Counted from the stretch's first letter, positions 1 to 10,856 are shown. The stretch: DNA of 64,000 bases from Chloranthus sessilifolius (GCA_021018995.1 CM037591.1:68351901-68415900), one strand, 5' to 3'. A program made the numbers and translations. The notes: generated from the letters alone by a model not told the origin.

Positions 1-1581
1 GGATTCGGCGAGTCTTAGCCCATTAAGCCTTGATGGGTATAGCCCATTGGGCTTTGGAGGGTTTGGGCCATGGGCCATCGGTGGGTTTGGGCCTGGCTAT
101 GGGTCCTTAGTGGATTTTGGTTAGGCCCATTGGGTTTTGAGGGGTATGGGCCATGGACCATTGGTGGTTGGTCATGGGCCCTTGGAGGGTTTAGGCCTAG
201 GCCAAATGGGAGTAGGCTCTGGGCCCTTGATGTATATGGGTTGGGCCCATTGGGTTTTGAGAGGTATGGGCCCATTGGGTTTTGAGGGGTATGGGCCCAT
301 TGGGTTTTGAGGGGTATGGGCCATGGGCCACTGGTGGGTTTGGGCCATGGGCCCTTTGATAGTTTTGGGCCATGGGCCTTTGATGGGTTTGGTCCATGGG
401 CCCTTGATGGGTTTGGGCCATGGGCCCTTGATGGGTTTAGGGTTTTGAGGGGTATGGGCCATGGGCCACTGGTGGGTTTGGGCCATGGGCCCTTGATAGT
501 TTTGGGCTATGGGCCTTTGATGGGTTTGGTCCATGGGCCCTTGATGGGTTTGGGCCATGGGCCCTTGATGGGTTTGGGACATGGGCCCTTGGTGGGTTTG
601 GGCCATGGGCCCTTGAGTATGGCTGATGGGGTGTTGGACCATTGGGCCTTAGAGATCATGGGTGGTGGGGTCTTGGGCCAATGGGCCTTGGTGAATGGCT
701 GGATTTTGGGCAATGGGCCTTGGGGCATATGGGAGATGGGGTGGGTTTGGATTGTGTGAATTATGGGGGGTTGATGGGGATCAGAGGAGAGTGAAGCATG
801 GAGTTTGGCTAGGGTATGGGATGGGTCAATGGATGTGGTGTGTGGATGATGTGGGGTGTTTTGGAAAGCCTTCCATAAGGAGTAAGGTTGGAACATCTCC
901 TCCATCATGGTGATGGAAGGAGGATCAGATGTCGGTGGTGGATTTAGGGGATGATTAGGTATAGATGGGGTGGATGTGGAGGGAAAATTGGGCATGGCCA
1001 TGGTAAGTGATGGGATATGGGGTGGATTGAAGGAATGGGGTGGGGCATTGGCAAAGGGGGATGGGTTGGGGATGTTTAAGGATGATGGAGGGTAAAGTGT
1101 GTGTGTTTGGAGAAAACCAGGCATGGCTCCGGTAGAAATGGGCATGACCCGGGTAGATTGGGAGACTTGTGGGGGTTCGGATAGGATGGAGGTGACATAA
1201 GTGAAAGATGGTGGATTGGGTCTATAAGGGGAAGATGGGAATTGGGGTATGGATGTGGAGGTGGAAATTGGGTTGGGCTTATCATGGATGAGGGTGGGAA
1301 ATGTGTTGGGTTTTTAGGGGATGTGGATGAGATGGGTGGTTGGTTTGGCATGGATATGTGGGGAAAAGTGGCTTGAGAGAAACATGGTCAATGAGGGGGT
1401 TGATTTTGGATGCTTTGTGAAGTGGCGATGGGGAAAATAGGGGTGCCAAACGGGCCGGTAACGGTAAAAGGGGATAGGGTGATGGGGATGGATGTGAAGG
1501 TTTCTTCCGAATGGGAGTGGGTTGGAAATGCGACAGGGATGAGTCGGGATCGGCATAAGCCGGGTCCACTACCCACGACAT
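1..1581 (-). pseudogene. Element G proline-rich gag leader (ORF start), partial
   Basis: The minus-strand start at 1581 begins MSWVVDPAYADPDSS, matched by MSWAVDPAYADPDSS at the same place in element B (60340). After this the translation is Pro/Ser/His-rich low-complexity sequence, changing frame several times, and then enters a tandem octapeptide region (units like GPMAQTHQ or KPIKGPWP) encoded by a 24-bp minisatellite. Ogre/Tat elements are known to carry extra coding sequence ahead of gag; whether this is a separate ORF1 or the N-terminus of gag cannot be decided because G leaves the window. There are several stops and frameshifts, so it is a pseudogene. The role is unknown; the composition suggests an intrinsically disordered segment. 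Confidence 0.6.
95..640. repeat. 24-bp minisatellite (GGGCCATGGGCCC-rich) in element G
   Basis: Imperfect tandem units carry the core GGGTTTGGGCCATGGGCCC followed by TTGAT. The unit is about 24 bp, a multiple of three, and encodes octapeptide repeats on the minus strand. A diverged array of the same type sits in element B at about 59050-59500. A larger duplication is also visible: about 307-420 resembles about 450-580. The TGGGCC core matches the known plant site II/TCP-type motif, but regulatory use here is only inference. Confidence 0.85.
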
Positions 1582-1673
1582 TCTATGGGAACGGGTCGGG
1601 TAAGGGTGCCTTAGATAAGGCCCAAAAATCCTCCTCCTTCTCCCCCTACAAGACGACGGAGGGCAAGATGATA

Positions 1674-1693
1674 CCATTGTGCCGGTACCACAA
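1674..1693 (-). other. Candidate primer binding site of element G
   Basis: On the minus strand the LTR end (..GAAACCA) is followed by TTGTGGTACCGGCACAATGG. The equivalent position in B (about 60431-60450) reads TTGGTGCCGACACAACGACA. Position and partial conservation suggest a tRNA primer site, but I could not match it confidently to a specific plant tRNA. Confidence 0.45.
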
Positions 1694-2120
1694 TGGTTTC
1701 TAATTTTTTAGTTATTTTTATTTTAATTTTTAATTTTTTTTAGAGGAAACTTTTTTTGAAAACAAAGGTTCCAAGGCCTTAGAATTCCCTTCTCGGGTGT
1801 CCTTCATACCCTAATTTAAGACCCGTGGCGATGATTCTGACGCACTTTGAAAGAATCAAAGGAGGACCTTCGATCAATTGAAGGCACAAAAATCGAGGCA
1901 CACAACTTGATCCCTTGAAATGAGCCAAAAAGAAGTTGCCTTCTTTTGACCAGCGGGGGTGTATTGGGTGTCGGAGATAGCGGGGCCTAATCAGGGGTCC
2001 TAAACACACTAATCGGGGGACACGGGAGGTGAAAAAGCCTTAGATTTTGGGCTGTTGATGTCTAGGTAGGCTTGGTGTAACTAATACATGCGCCAAGTTA
2101 GCAAGGCCTCCTTTTTACAC

Positions 2121-2239
2121 TAGCGCAACTATTAGTTGCGCCAAGGTAAAAGTTGGCGGATTTAAAGCTGGTGCAACTATTAGTTGTGCCAGTTATAAAT
2201 CTGGGATTTTTGCACTGGCACAACTAATACTTGTGCCAG
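2121..2239. repeat. Cluster of three GCGCAACTA palindromes (G LTR, 3' part)
   Basis: Copies lie at 2121-2143, 2168-2192 and 2215-2239. Each is an imperfect inverted repeat of the form TGGCGCAACTA-N-TAGTTGCGCCA with roughly 10-base arms and a single central base. They lie downstream of the TATA box in element orientation, so they would be transcribed and could fold as hairpins. Confidence 0.85.
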
Positions 2240-2734
2240 GCAAAAATGAGGCTCAAAAACTTATGACAGCAGGGAACAACAACCTAAAAATGGGTTTGTT
2301 TTGGATTTTTGTGGAAGCTGGGCTTCTAAGAACTGCTTGACTTTATATGATCGATTCTCTCCTCACCGAATCCTAAAGGTTCGAGTCTGGTATAACTCGC
2401 TAGCGTGTTCCCAAAGGGTTTTAAGCTTTGAAATGAGAACCCACCCGATATACCTCCGGTGCAAGTGCCTTCTTAGATACTAGGTGGGCTAAAACTTTTC
2501 TGGATCATTACCACTAGGGGCTGCTTCCATACTAAGACCCGGGTGGTTATATGTTTACCTAATACCCCAACCCTTTTAAAATCTACCCCGTAAAAATAAG
2601 TTAATTAAGCTCCCTATTCTTGGTTCAATTTTAATTTTTTCAAAGCCATTTTTTTTTATGAAAGTTTTCTTTAGTTCAAAGACTGGGGGTGATGACCCTA
2701 TGCTGCCACTACGAGCCGGCGTCCATTGGAGGAA

Positions 2735-2935
2735 TATGTTTGCACAAGTAGGCCCGCCAATCAGCTAAGGCACTTTAAATGACGGAAAATTAAAGGAATT
2801 AAAAGACAATGCTCAAGTAGGCACGCCAATCAGCTAAGACACCTTAAATGACGGAATTGTAAAGGAAAAGAAGAAAAAAAAAGATAACGTGCAAGTAAGC
2901 CCGCCGATCGGCTAAGGCATATAAATGACGGAAAA
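2735..2935. repeat. Tandem repeat, three units of about 65-80 bp (G LTR)
   Basis: Each unit begins with CAAGTAGGCCCGCCAATC-like sequence, continues GCTAAGGCAC..AAATGACGG and ends in an A-rich spacer. Three units with the same core occur at the same place in the B LTR (about 61445-61640), so the array predates the split of the two elements. Confidence 0.8.
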
Positions 2936-3770
2936 GTAGGGGTGAGAAAATAACAAAAATAATAAAAAGCAGTAAAAATGGTTAGTAAAATAAAAAGAAA
3001 TGGCCAAATTTCAAGGAGAAGCTCTAAAAGCTATCCCCGACAGAGTCACCATCTGTGCAACCGTGGGATTTTTTACTATCCCGTCGCGGCAATGCGCCCG
3101 CTAACAAAAACATAGAGTCGCCACCCGGAGCTTTTGGTGTCCCGGATACCCATATCATTTTTATAAGTGTCGAAGTGCTAAAAATATGACTCTGAATCCG
3201 GTTCACACTAAAGGCTCTTGGGTAGGCGCTTGGGTTATCAATCGGGAAGGTGTTAGGCACCCGATCAACCTGCTTAACGCCGTCTCTACTAATGGCCAAA
3301 ACAAAAGTAAAGTAAAAGAAAAGAAAATGGCTTCCTCTTGCCCACATGGGCCTTAAATCCTATTTGTGCCCCTTCGTTCCTACTGAAAATTTGATGGTGT
3401 AACGGCACAAATGGGAGGATGGGAAGAGCTAAATAAGGGATAGGAGAAGAAAGGGGAGAGCCGGAGCCCTCGAGCCCTTGTAGCACCATAGAGGAGCCTT
3501 ACGTTGGCATGCTTTAATGAGCTTTTGAAGGCTTGAATGGTAGAGAATGGGGTTCTAACTCCTAAGGCTTGGTAGCTAAGAGGTAGAGAAGGAAGGCTAA
3601 GGGGTAGCACACACCTAACCTAGAGGTTTTTGGATGAAATGTAAGGCTTGAAGGAAGATTTATGGATTCTAGAATTTGTATGGACAATGGTGCACCAATG
3701 GAAGGAAGATCTTCTCACTTAAGCTCTTTCTCTCTTAGGTAAAATTTTTCAACCCTTAAACCAAAGGGAG

Positions 3771-3781
3771 CTCTATTTATA
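3771..3781 (-). promoter_or_regulatory. TATA box of G LTR
   Basis: The minus strand reads TATAAATAGAG, about 870 bases inside the LTR from its 5' end, which is a plausible U3 position. The B LTR has TATAAATAAAG at the matching place (62503-62513). Confidence 0.65.
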
Positions 3782-4058
3782 GAAAAAGGGCGAATTATAA
3801 GAGTGTTTAGATGCTAATCAAGGTTAGAAATTAGGTAATCTAACATCTAAGGGTTCCTTGGGTTTCAAGGGTTTAGAGAAGTGTGAAGATGGGCTTTAAT
3901 GGTGGATGATGGGTTAATGGTTTAGATCACTTATGGGTTGCAAATAGGTATTAAAAGGGTGCAACATAGCTATCAAAACATATCCCAAGGACTGAGGTGG
4001 TCAACAAGTCAAACCCTAGCTTCAAAATTTGAGATAAAAAAGCACAGTTATTATTCAT

Positions 4059-4283
4059 ATGCCTAGCGTAACTATTACTTATGCCAAGCATATGTACAGT
4101 AAAATAGTGGGCGAGATTTCCTAGAAGTTGCAAGCCCGCGAGGAGCGAGGGAGCCCATTTATACCTAGCGTAACTATTAGTTGCGCCAGGCCATTTCTGG
4201 GGTAAAAAAGCCTAACGCAACTATTAGTTGCGCTAGGCAAATTCCGGGGGAAAATGACTTGGCGCAACTATTAGTTGTGCCAG
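4059..4283. repeat. Cluster of four GCGCAACTA palindromes (G LTR, U3)
   Basis: Copies lie at 4059-4091, 4164-4190, 4211-4237 and 4258-4283. They are spaced at 20-75 bp and sit about 280-510 bp upstream of the minus-strand TATA box. The 4211-4237 copy is a near-perfect palindrome, CCTAACGCAAC-TATTA-GTTGCGCTAGG in three parts. Confidence 0.88.
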
Positions 4284-4651
4284 GCAAAAATTCCTCCAAA
4301 ATAGCCTGATTTTCAAATAATCGTAACTTATGATATATATAACTTTGATTGAGGTGATTTTTGCCTTATTGGAAAGCTGGAGAAGTCCTCTTTCCAATGG
4401 TATATAACTCAGCTCCTGAAGAGGTCTGTGTAAATTTTAGCACTCTTCTTTCCAACCACTGCTCGAGAGAGTTCGAAACTAGTCTGGAAAAGGATTCCAA
4501 TGGATTTGGAAGGTTAGGGTTGATTCCTAAGGGTTCGGGAAGGCTCCTAAGTATTCAAGAAGGTTCCTAAGGGTATGAAAGCTCAAAAGTGCACCTCTCT
4601 CGACATGTCCTCTGATCGAGTCTTGGGCTGAATTTGGGTGTCTACAAAAAG

Positions 4652-6062
4652 TATGGGCAAATAAAAAAATAACAGATTAAATAAGAATTAAAATAGACAT
4701 TCATTGATTAAACCAATACTTACAATTAGATGTCCTCAAGGCAGCAGCCTTATGCATAACAGCTCATCAACAAATCCCAATGTTCACAAGACCCATTACA
4801 AAAACCGATAAAACTAAGCCTAATTGATTACAGAGAACATAGCCAACAAGTGTTAGGCTAAGGAAGAAGAAAAAAATGAAAAAAGAGGTGATCAAACCCT
4901 AACCCTAATCTGGTTGAGCTCATAGCTGACTGAGTTTGAAGGAGAGATATTTTTCTAAGTTTAATTTACAGCTTATATACTCAGTCACTAATGCCTTGGC
5001 CAAGAGAAGATTAAACCCTAATTTTCTAGTAGACGTGGCTTGGTTACAACCCTTGGATGCCTTGGGATGTGTGCCTCAAGATTAGGGCCTCGGGATGTGC
5101 GCCCTGGACCTGGGGAAATCCCCAAAAGGTCCTTGAGTAAAGAATGAGAAGTGGAGAGCTCGAGCTTCGCGAGGCTGGCTTTATTCTTTTAATGCAATCG
5201 CGTAGTTGTAGAGTGCTCGCGAGGTGTGAGTTGGCTTGGAAGGTTTATCGCTCATGCAGAAGGATTTTCCATATCGCACAGCTGAGCTTCAAGTATTTCG
5301 CTCGCGTAGGTGTCACATGGATGCATCACTGAATTCTGCACCTCGTGTGGATAAGCCCTGAGTTCTCGCGCAGTTGTTCACCAGGACGGATTTGTCGCTT
5401 TGCGTGGTAGGCTTTGCCACTGTAGTGTGCGAGAGCTACCTAAGAGCTTTTCTGGGCATCTCTCCTCTAGAGCTACGTGAAAGCTGCGGGAGCAGCTAGA
5501 GCCTTATATCTAAATGAGCTACACGAGAACTCTTCGTGCAACATTTCTCAGGCTTTTCTGCCATGGACTTCGCGAGAGCCTCGTGACATGAACTGAGAGT
5601 GAATTGCTCTGACTTCATGAGAACTTTGCGAGGAGGGTTTTTGAAGCTCCTCTTCAGTGAGCAGCGTGAGCTAGCTTTGCTATAGATTTGAATAGCTCGA
5701 GGTAGCATTTCTAATGTGCGAGATAACACCTCTGCTCCTCTGTTGTAATGCATACGCTATTGTTGCAACTTTCTCCACTCACATCCATAATTCACTCATT
5801 TGCTAAACTTCCTTGGTCCATCATGACATGCAAAATAGTCACCATGGTTTGTACCACTATGGTGTTCCATTATTCTTTAGCTCAGCAGTCATCCTTAACT
5901 TGAATTCTCTCTCTTTTTGTCACCAAAGGCATGGACTTTGTATTAAGTTGCACAAATTATTACTAACTACAAAACAAGCTAAACAAGGAGTTATTAGTCA
6001 GCTTCAAGGTATAGTAAAGGATAGGTTAAGAGGTGAAAAGTGGTACTTTTCAGCGAATAACA
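4652..6062 (-). repeat. Element F: truncated Athila LTR (C-type family)
   Basis: The right end ..AATAACA at 6062 is, on the minus strand, TGTTATTCGCTGAAAAGTACCAC, the same start as the C LTRs. The fragment aligns with C LTR positions from about 16850 to 18206, including a minus-strand TATA (TATATAAGC, plus 4971-4980) and a cluster of CGCGAG-type motifs (about 5150-5720). The remaining roughly 1.2 kb of the LTR is missing where element G begins. F sits in the 3' region of B, and the base after it starts ATGCC, one presumed target-site copy. Confidence 0.8.
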
Positions 6063-6905
6063 ATGCCTGGATAGCGCAGACCAAGAGTCCACACCTCTGA
6101 AATAACTCATGATGAATTTGAGGTTAGACACTTAGGTTCTTATGAATCCACAAACAGAGAGCTCATCACAAAGATTTAGTAGTGGAGTCGACCCAATCGA
6201 AACATTGACTGTTGGACCGAGATTGACACCGTTGCTCCTACTTTAAAGTAGGATCCAAAGATCCAAGGCGAACCTTAGACTTAGGACGTTGAGATAGCAT
6301 AGTTGCGTTGCCGATAAAATATTGACACTTTACCGCATCGAAACACGCATGTGCATAGCTGTGCGTCAGGAAAGTACCATAAAAATATGGCTATCTTTTT
6401 TCTTCCTTTTTTTTTCTTTTTTTTTTTTAAAAGAATTTTCTTCTCTTCCTTTTTGAATAGACTGGGCGTCGGTGGTGAGATGCTTCATCTGATATGTCCA
6501 TCGCCGAGAGTTTGCTTCCTTCGAGGCTTTGGACCTTTTGATGTTCCTAGACATCTTGAGAAAATGTCAGTCCCTTTTTTGTTTATATACAAAAAAATAC
6601 ATCCTAATCAACAGAAGGAGAATCAAACTTTTACCTCTATTATTATTTTTTCATTTTTCAAGATCTATATATATATATACATATTTTTTGGATTTTTTTA
6701 TTTTCAGAGATTTTTTGTTCCTTTTCTTGAGATGGAAGTATGATGTTGTGCATATGGGAAAAAGTAGAAATATATACAACTTTTTTGTATTTAGACTTTT
6801 CTTGATTTTTTTGTTCTTTTTTGGCTTTTCTTCCTTCTTTTTTTTTTTTGATGCCTTATCAGTGAGGCAAAGTAACAGGTCCCTTTTGAGACGGAATGTG
6901 CACAG

Positions 6906-7117
6906 TCATGGGCACAACAATGGGAAAGGAAAGTCTATTATCTTTAGCAAAAAGTGGTCTTTCCGCCCTGGTGCATAAAGTGTGGGCATGGAAAATGGAA
7001 AAGGGAAATCATTATCTGTGAAAAAAGGGGGCTTTCCCACCCAGGTGCACAAGGTGTGGGCATGAAAATGGAAAAGGAAAATTATTATCTTTGACAAAAG
7101 GGGCTTTCTGCCCTCTC
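6906..7117. repeat. Tandem repeat, about 2.8 units of 70-74 bp
   Basis: Three successive units start GGGCA..AATGGRAAAGG, run through TTATCTNTG.MAAAA and end GGCTTTCYRCCC..GGTGCAYAARGTGT. The last unit is incomplete. It lies in the B 3' region. Confidence 0.85.
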
Positions 7118-7507
7118 CTCTACTCTCTTTTTTTTTTTTTTTATGCCTCAATCACAGGGTGAGATCTCAGATTCCCTTTTGAGCATGGTCGAACGCCTTT
7201 TAAGTGGTCAGATCTGGGTGAGTTTCAGGAGCTTTACCAAGGCTGGAATGTCAATCCCTTTGGATTGAGTCAAACCTTTCTCCTTTCCTTGAGTCATACA
7301 TTTGACAAAGCAATTTTACTATGACAATTCTGGTCGGGACCCGGTTTGAACTAGCATAAGTAGCCCAGTCGGAAAAGGGGATCAGGGAGAGTAACTAAGA
7401 GGGGTCCTCCAACATCAATCTTATCAATCAAACTCAACTTTTCTTTTTAGCTCTTCAATCCTTTTACTCACAATGCCTAAGGTGGGTTCGTCGTGCCCAT
7501 TTTGCCC

Positions 7508-7655
7508 TCTTTTTACCCGTGGCACCCGTTCGAGTTTTCATCACGTCCAAGGGTTAAGCTCTCTTACCCCAAGCGCCCTTTCAAGTTTTCACTTGGTTCG
7601 CATAAACTCGTTGTTTTTACCCGTAGCGCCCTTTCGGGTTTTCACCACGTCCATC
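7508..7655. repeat. Tandem repeat, three units of about 50-57 bp
   Basis: Three units have the core TTACCCNNRGCRCCC.TTCRAGTTTTCA followed by CACGTCC or a variant, at about 7510, 7567 and 7615. They lie in the B 3' region, close to the first array. Confidence 0.75.
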
Positions 7656-8293
7656 TTGCTTTGAGCTTCTATATATTTTATTTATTCTTTTTATTTCTTT
7701 TTTCAAAAGCCACAACATAGACGCCGATTCTGTCATAGCCGGCCAGATGGGATTCTGGTGTCGTCTCACAACTCGGCTTATGTTGACTTAATAGATATTA
7801 TGACTACTCGTGAACCTACAAAGAGGGCTTTCTTCATGGCGTAGCTTGGCCATGGGTTAGGTTAGGATTTGAAGGTATGCTGGGCTAAGAAGGTTTCCTT
7901 GATACGGTTCCAATTTTTCACAATATACTTTCTTCCTTGGAGGATTTTACTATACATGCCCCGTAATTCTTCTATATATTTCTTCTTTTTTCTTTGTTTT
8001 ATTTCAGGAAATCTCTTTTTTGAGGTTTTGCTTTTCCAAATTTTTTATTTTTTTTATAGCGCTTCTACTTCATCTCTTTTTTCCTTTTATACTTTTTCTT
8101 TTTCAGGGAAGGGGTTTATTGAAACAAAGGCTCAGGCTCAAATGGGGTAGCAAAGGATATCATTATTTTTAGGAATGCTTTTTGGCTACTGTGCTCGAAA
8201 TGATGGCCTCTTTCGGGTGGTTCTTGAGTAGTCATGTATCTGTTTCACCAATATTTACCTTACTGCGATAGACTAAGAGTAAAATCGTCAGAC

Positions 8294-9297
8294 TTATCCA
8301 GCATTGATGGGCTCAGGATGATGATCTTCGTCCATGGTGATGAGGCAGATGGCGTATCCTGGCAGCACTTCTCAGACGATGTAAGGTCCCTCCCAGTTCG
8401 GCTTGAACTTTCCTCTCCGATCGGCGTGGAGGGATGGGGAGATCATCTTCAGTACAGTATCTCCTACCTTTAGATCTTGACCGCAGACACATTTATTGTA
8501 AGTGCGTACGAATTGCCCCTGGTAAACTTGAGTATGACACAAGGCTAGGAGTCTTCTCAAATAGATTCAATTGTTCAAAGTGATTTCTCTCTCTCTCTGC
8601 TTTGGGTAAGGCTGATTCCATGAGGATTCAGAGCGAGGATACTTCAATCTATACCGGTAGGACGGCCTCGGTTTCATATACAAGGGAGAATGGTGTTGCT
8701 CACTGTAGTGGTACGGATCAACTTTCTTTAGGCCTACAAAGCAAATGGCAGCATTTGACCCCAATGTTGGTAAGTGACGACCATCTTTTTGAGGATGCGG
8801 ACGACCGTCTTGTTCGCAAATTCCATGGCTTCATTAGTTTGAAGCCGGTAAGGGGATGATCAATGGTGCTTGATCTTGTATTACTCGCAGAAGGCTCGAA
8901 TGCGCTTATTCTCAAAGTTTGTGTCGTTGCTCGTGATGATGTCCTTAGGTACTCCAAATCGACACACAATATTGTTTTTGAGAAATGTGACTAGCCGTGA
9001 TGTTGGCATATGATGCTGCTTCTACCCACTTGGTGAAGTATTCAATGGAAACGAGGATGAATCGATGTCTATTTGATGGTTTCAGATTAATCATTCTAAC
9101 AACGTCAAGGCCCCATGTAGCAAATGGCCAAGGAGTGGTCATGTAACAAAGATCGATGGCAGGAGCGTGTATCAGACTAAAGTGTTCCTGATACTTGTAG
9201 CATTTCTGAACATGTTTATAGCAATTCGATTCCATGGTGGTCCAAAAGTATCCCTGTCACAGAATTTTCTTGGCAAGCATCTGACTGCTGACGTGGG
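8294..9297 (-). pseudogene. Element B integrase, main part
   Basis: Minus-strand translation gives the second half of the HHCC zinc finger (..CYKHVQKCYKYQEH), the first catalytic block (WGLDVVRMI, FILVSIEYFTKWVEA), a degenerate second block (TSNDTNF where TDNGTNF is usual, so the catalytic Asp is replaced) and a degenerate third block (RLQTNEAMEFANKT). The C-terminal part ends with GKFKPNWEGPYIV, a TGA that looks like a mutated CGA (8372-8374), and a terminal stop at 8294-8296. Several frameshifts lie between 8560 and 8970. The N-terminal half of the zinc finger lies across solo LTR E at 11830-11930. Integrase would insert element cDNA into the genome; this copy cannot be functional. Confidence 0.85.
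9293..9297. other. Target-site duplication of E, left copy (GTGGG)
   Basis: The matching right copy is GTGAG at 11830-11834, four of five bases identical. Removing one copy plus the LTR keeps the integrase frame of B intact. Confidence 0.7.
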
Positions 9298-10856
9298 TGT
9301 TGGGTTTCTAGATGTACTTACTTTATTTGTTGGTGGTAAATGCAATTTAAAATCAAAGTAAAATAGGGGATGGAATCAACACAACTGAAAAATCCTAGAC
9401 CTGCAAGATACAGGTCCATTTGTAGCAAGTTTTGATAAGTAAGAGTTTATCCCACAGGGAAAAGTGATCTATGGCTCCAAGGGAGCCATCTCTAGTAGTC
9501 CCTCCAGATTTGACTACAGATCTGGCAGTCCTAAAAGGAGGGGAGTTTAGGGTCACTTATTCTAAGTATCCTAAGGTATCCTAATGAATTAGCTACAAAA
9601 ATGGTTGAGAAGATGGATGGAGTGTGGGAAAATAAATATAAAAGGGTGAGAAGTATGCTATTGAGTTCAGATCTGCTGGAATTTATGACTCAGATCCAGG
9701 CCTGCTGTTATAGAAATCCTGTCCAATGGCTACATTATCACTAAAGAGGAGAAAGAATCCAACCCATCCCTGTGCCATGATCCAATCCCTTAAGGTTATA
9801 ACCTGTCCACTTAAATGGTCACAGACTATCCCATAGAGGACCCACAATCCAGAGATGGGTCAAAACAAGTTAATCATTGTAAGCACTACTTCATCCAGGT
9901 TACAAGCTCAGGAATCCATAGGGAACCTTAACCTCTAAAGCTCTATGTGTGGGGCTAAGGCTGTATAGGACAATGATAGCCCAGACACATAGAACCAGCA
10001 AGAGATTGAGTACCACCTTAGATCTAGCTGTCCATTGCTTGAGTGGGACTACAATGGTCCAGTCACAAGCCTACAATCTCCATAACCAGATCAGATCTGA
10101 AATCTGATGGCGGGTCTATGCTAATATAGGGGAGTCTGCCTCTGTACAATCTCCTACCAGGCTACAAGCTCAGGATCGGAGAAGAAGGATTCATTTTGGA
10201 TCGGCGGATTAGATTCACCCTAAGGCTATAACCTGTCCACTTGAATAGTCACAGACTATCTCAGAGGCTATCCTCCTCACGGAGCCCAAAACAAAACAAG
10301 AATATTACTGCCACCACTATGGTCACAAGGCTACCAGCTCAGGCTTCCATGGGGATTTCAGATCTAGTGGGTCCTGTGGTGGGGCTAAGGCTGTATCGGA
10401 CCATGATAGCCCAGACACACAGGTCACTTGGATCTGAATGGGTCCTTAGAATCAGTCCTCCATTGCTTTGAATCACAGCCAAAGCAATGGCGGATCACAA
10501 GGCAACAGCCTTGCATAGAACAGCTCACAAACACACGAATTCCATAAAAGCACAACACCCAATCACAAATTCCATTAATCTAATCTCAATAAACATACAT
10601 AGACATGGCCAGCAAGTGCTGGGCCATGGAGAGAAGAAAAAGAAAAAGGAAAACTACTTACAACTACAGAAGAAACGAAAAGAAGAATATCTCAGATCAC
10701 TTATCAGTGATAAGGTCTGAGCTTCAGCTGGTGTCTAAGTCTAAAAGCTCTTCTCAGTCCAAGTCCTAGTCCCCCTAAACCTAAACCAGGCTTAGGTTTA
10801 TATAGCAGTGGGTGTGGCAGCACATTAGGGTTAGGAAACCCTAATTTTAGCAATGC

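Larger units (their letters stand above)
1..4646 (-). mobile_element. Element G: Tat/Ogre-type Ty3/gypsy retrotransposon, 5' end only
   Basis: Reading the minus strand from 4646 leftwards there is a long LTR starting TGTAGACACC, a candidate primer binding site, then a proline-rich open region that runs off the window edge. The same order and related sequence occur at 63319-58703 (element B), which supports a Tat/Ogre-type assignment although no pol domain of G is inside the window. The sequence right of 4646 is not a polypurine tract but part of an Athila LTR (F), so 4646 looks like the outer 5' edge of an element inserted into F, rather than the 3' LTR of B. The alternative, a tandem pair sharing one LTR, is less likely because the G and B LTRs are clearly diverged (roughly 80% identical even in their best-conserved stretch, by eye). 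Confidence 0.75.
1694..4646 (-). repeat. 5' LTR of element G (Tat/Ogre type)
   Basis: A roughly 2.95-kb LTR, beginning TGTAGACACC at 4646 on the minus strand and ending near 1694. It aligns along its length with the B LTR at about 60452-63319. It contains a minus-strand TATA box (3771-3781), seven copies of an imperfect palindrome built on GCGCAACTATTAGTTGCGC, and a three-unit tandem repeat (2735-2935). The block around 3030-3400, with GGAGTCGCCAC-like and GGAAGGTGTTAGGCACCC-like sequence on one or other strand, is typical of plant Ogre/Tat LTRs. The left boundary is placed by the primer-site comparison and may be off by a few bases. Confidence 0.8.
6063..8293 (-). other. 3' non-coding region of element B
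   Basis: No coding sequence was recognised between the integrase stop (8294-8296) and element F. The stretch holds long T-rich tracts (about 6395-6430, 6640-6720, 6790-6850, 7130-7142, 7665-7710, 7975-8105), a short TA repeat (about 6667-6681) and two tandem arrays listed separately. Long repeat-bearing 3' untranslated regions are usual in Tat/Ogre elements. The apparent short ORFs here are low-complexity translations without family signals. The polypurine tract and 3' LTR expected next are missing from the window. Confidence 0.6.

Noticed and set aside
307-759. Plus-strand 150-codon Gly/Leu-rich ORF
   Set aside because: It is the reverse translation of the 24-bp minisatellite; the minus-strand reading has the conserved start and matches element B.
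2301-2483. Possible small gene (60 codons)
   Set aside because: Inside the G LTR with no conserved reading frame in the B LTR.
4059-4283. CRISPR-like array from regularly spaced palindromes
   Set aside because: Repeats are diverged, spacing is irregular, the spacers are LTR sequence, and the context is plant nuclear DNA.
1694-4646. G LTR as the 3' LTR of B (tandem elements sharing an LTR)
   Set aside because: No polypurine tract lies next to 4646, divergence from the B 5' LTR is much larger than that of the C LTRs inserted later, and the neighbour is a truncated Athila LTR.
6351-6978. Overlapping ORFs of 130 and 149 codons with Phe/Ile-rich, membrane-like translation
   Set aside because: They lie in T-rich low-complexity sequence of the B 3' region, overlap each other in different frames and show no family motif; poly-T encodes Phe by default.
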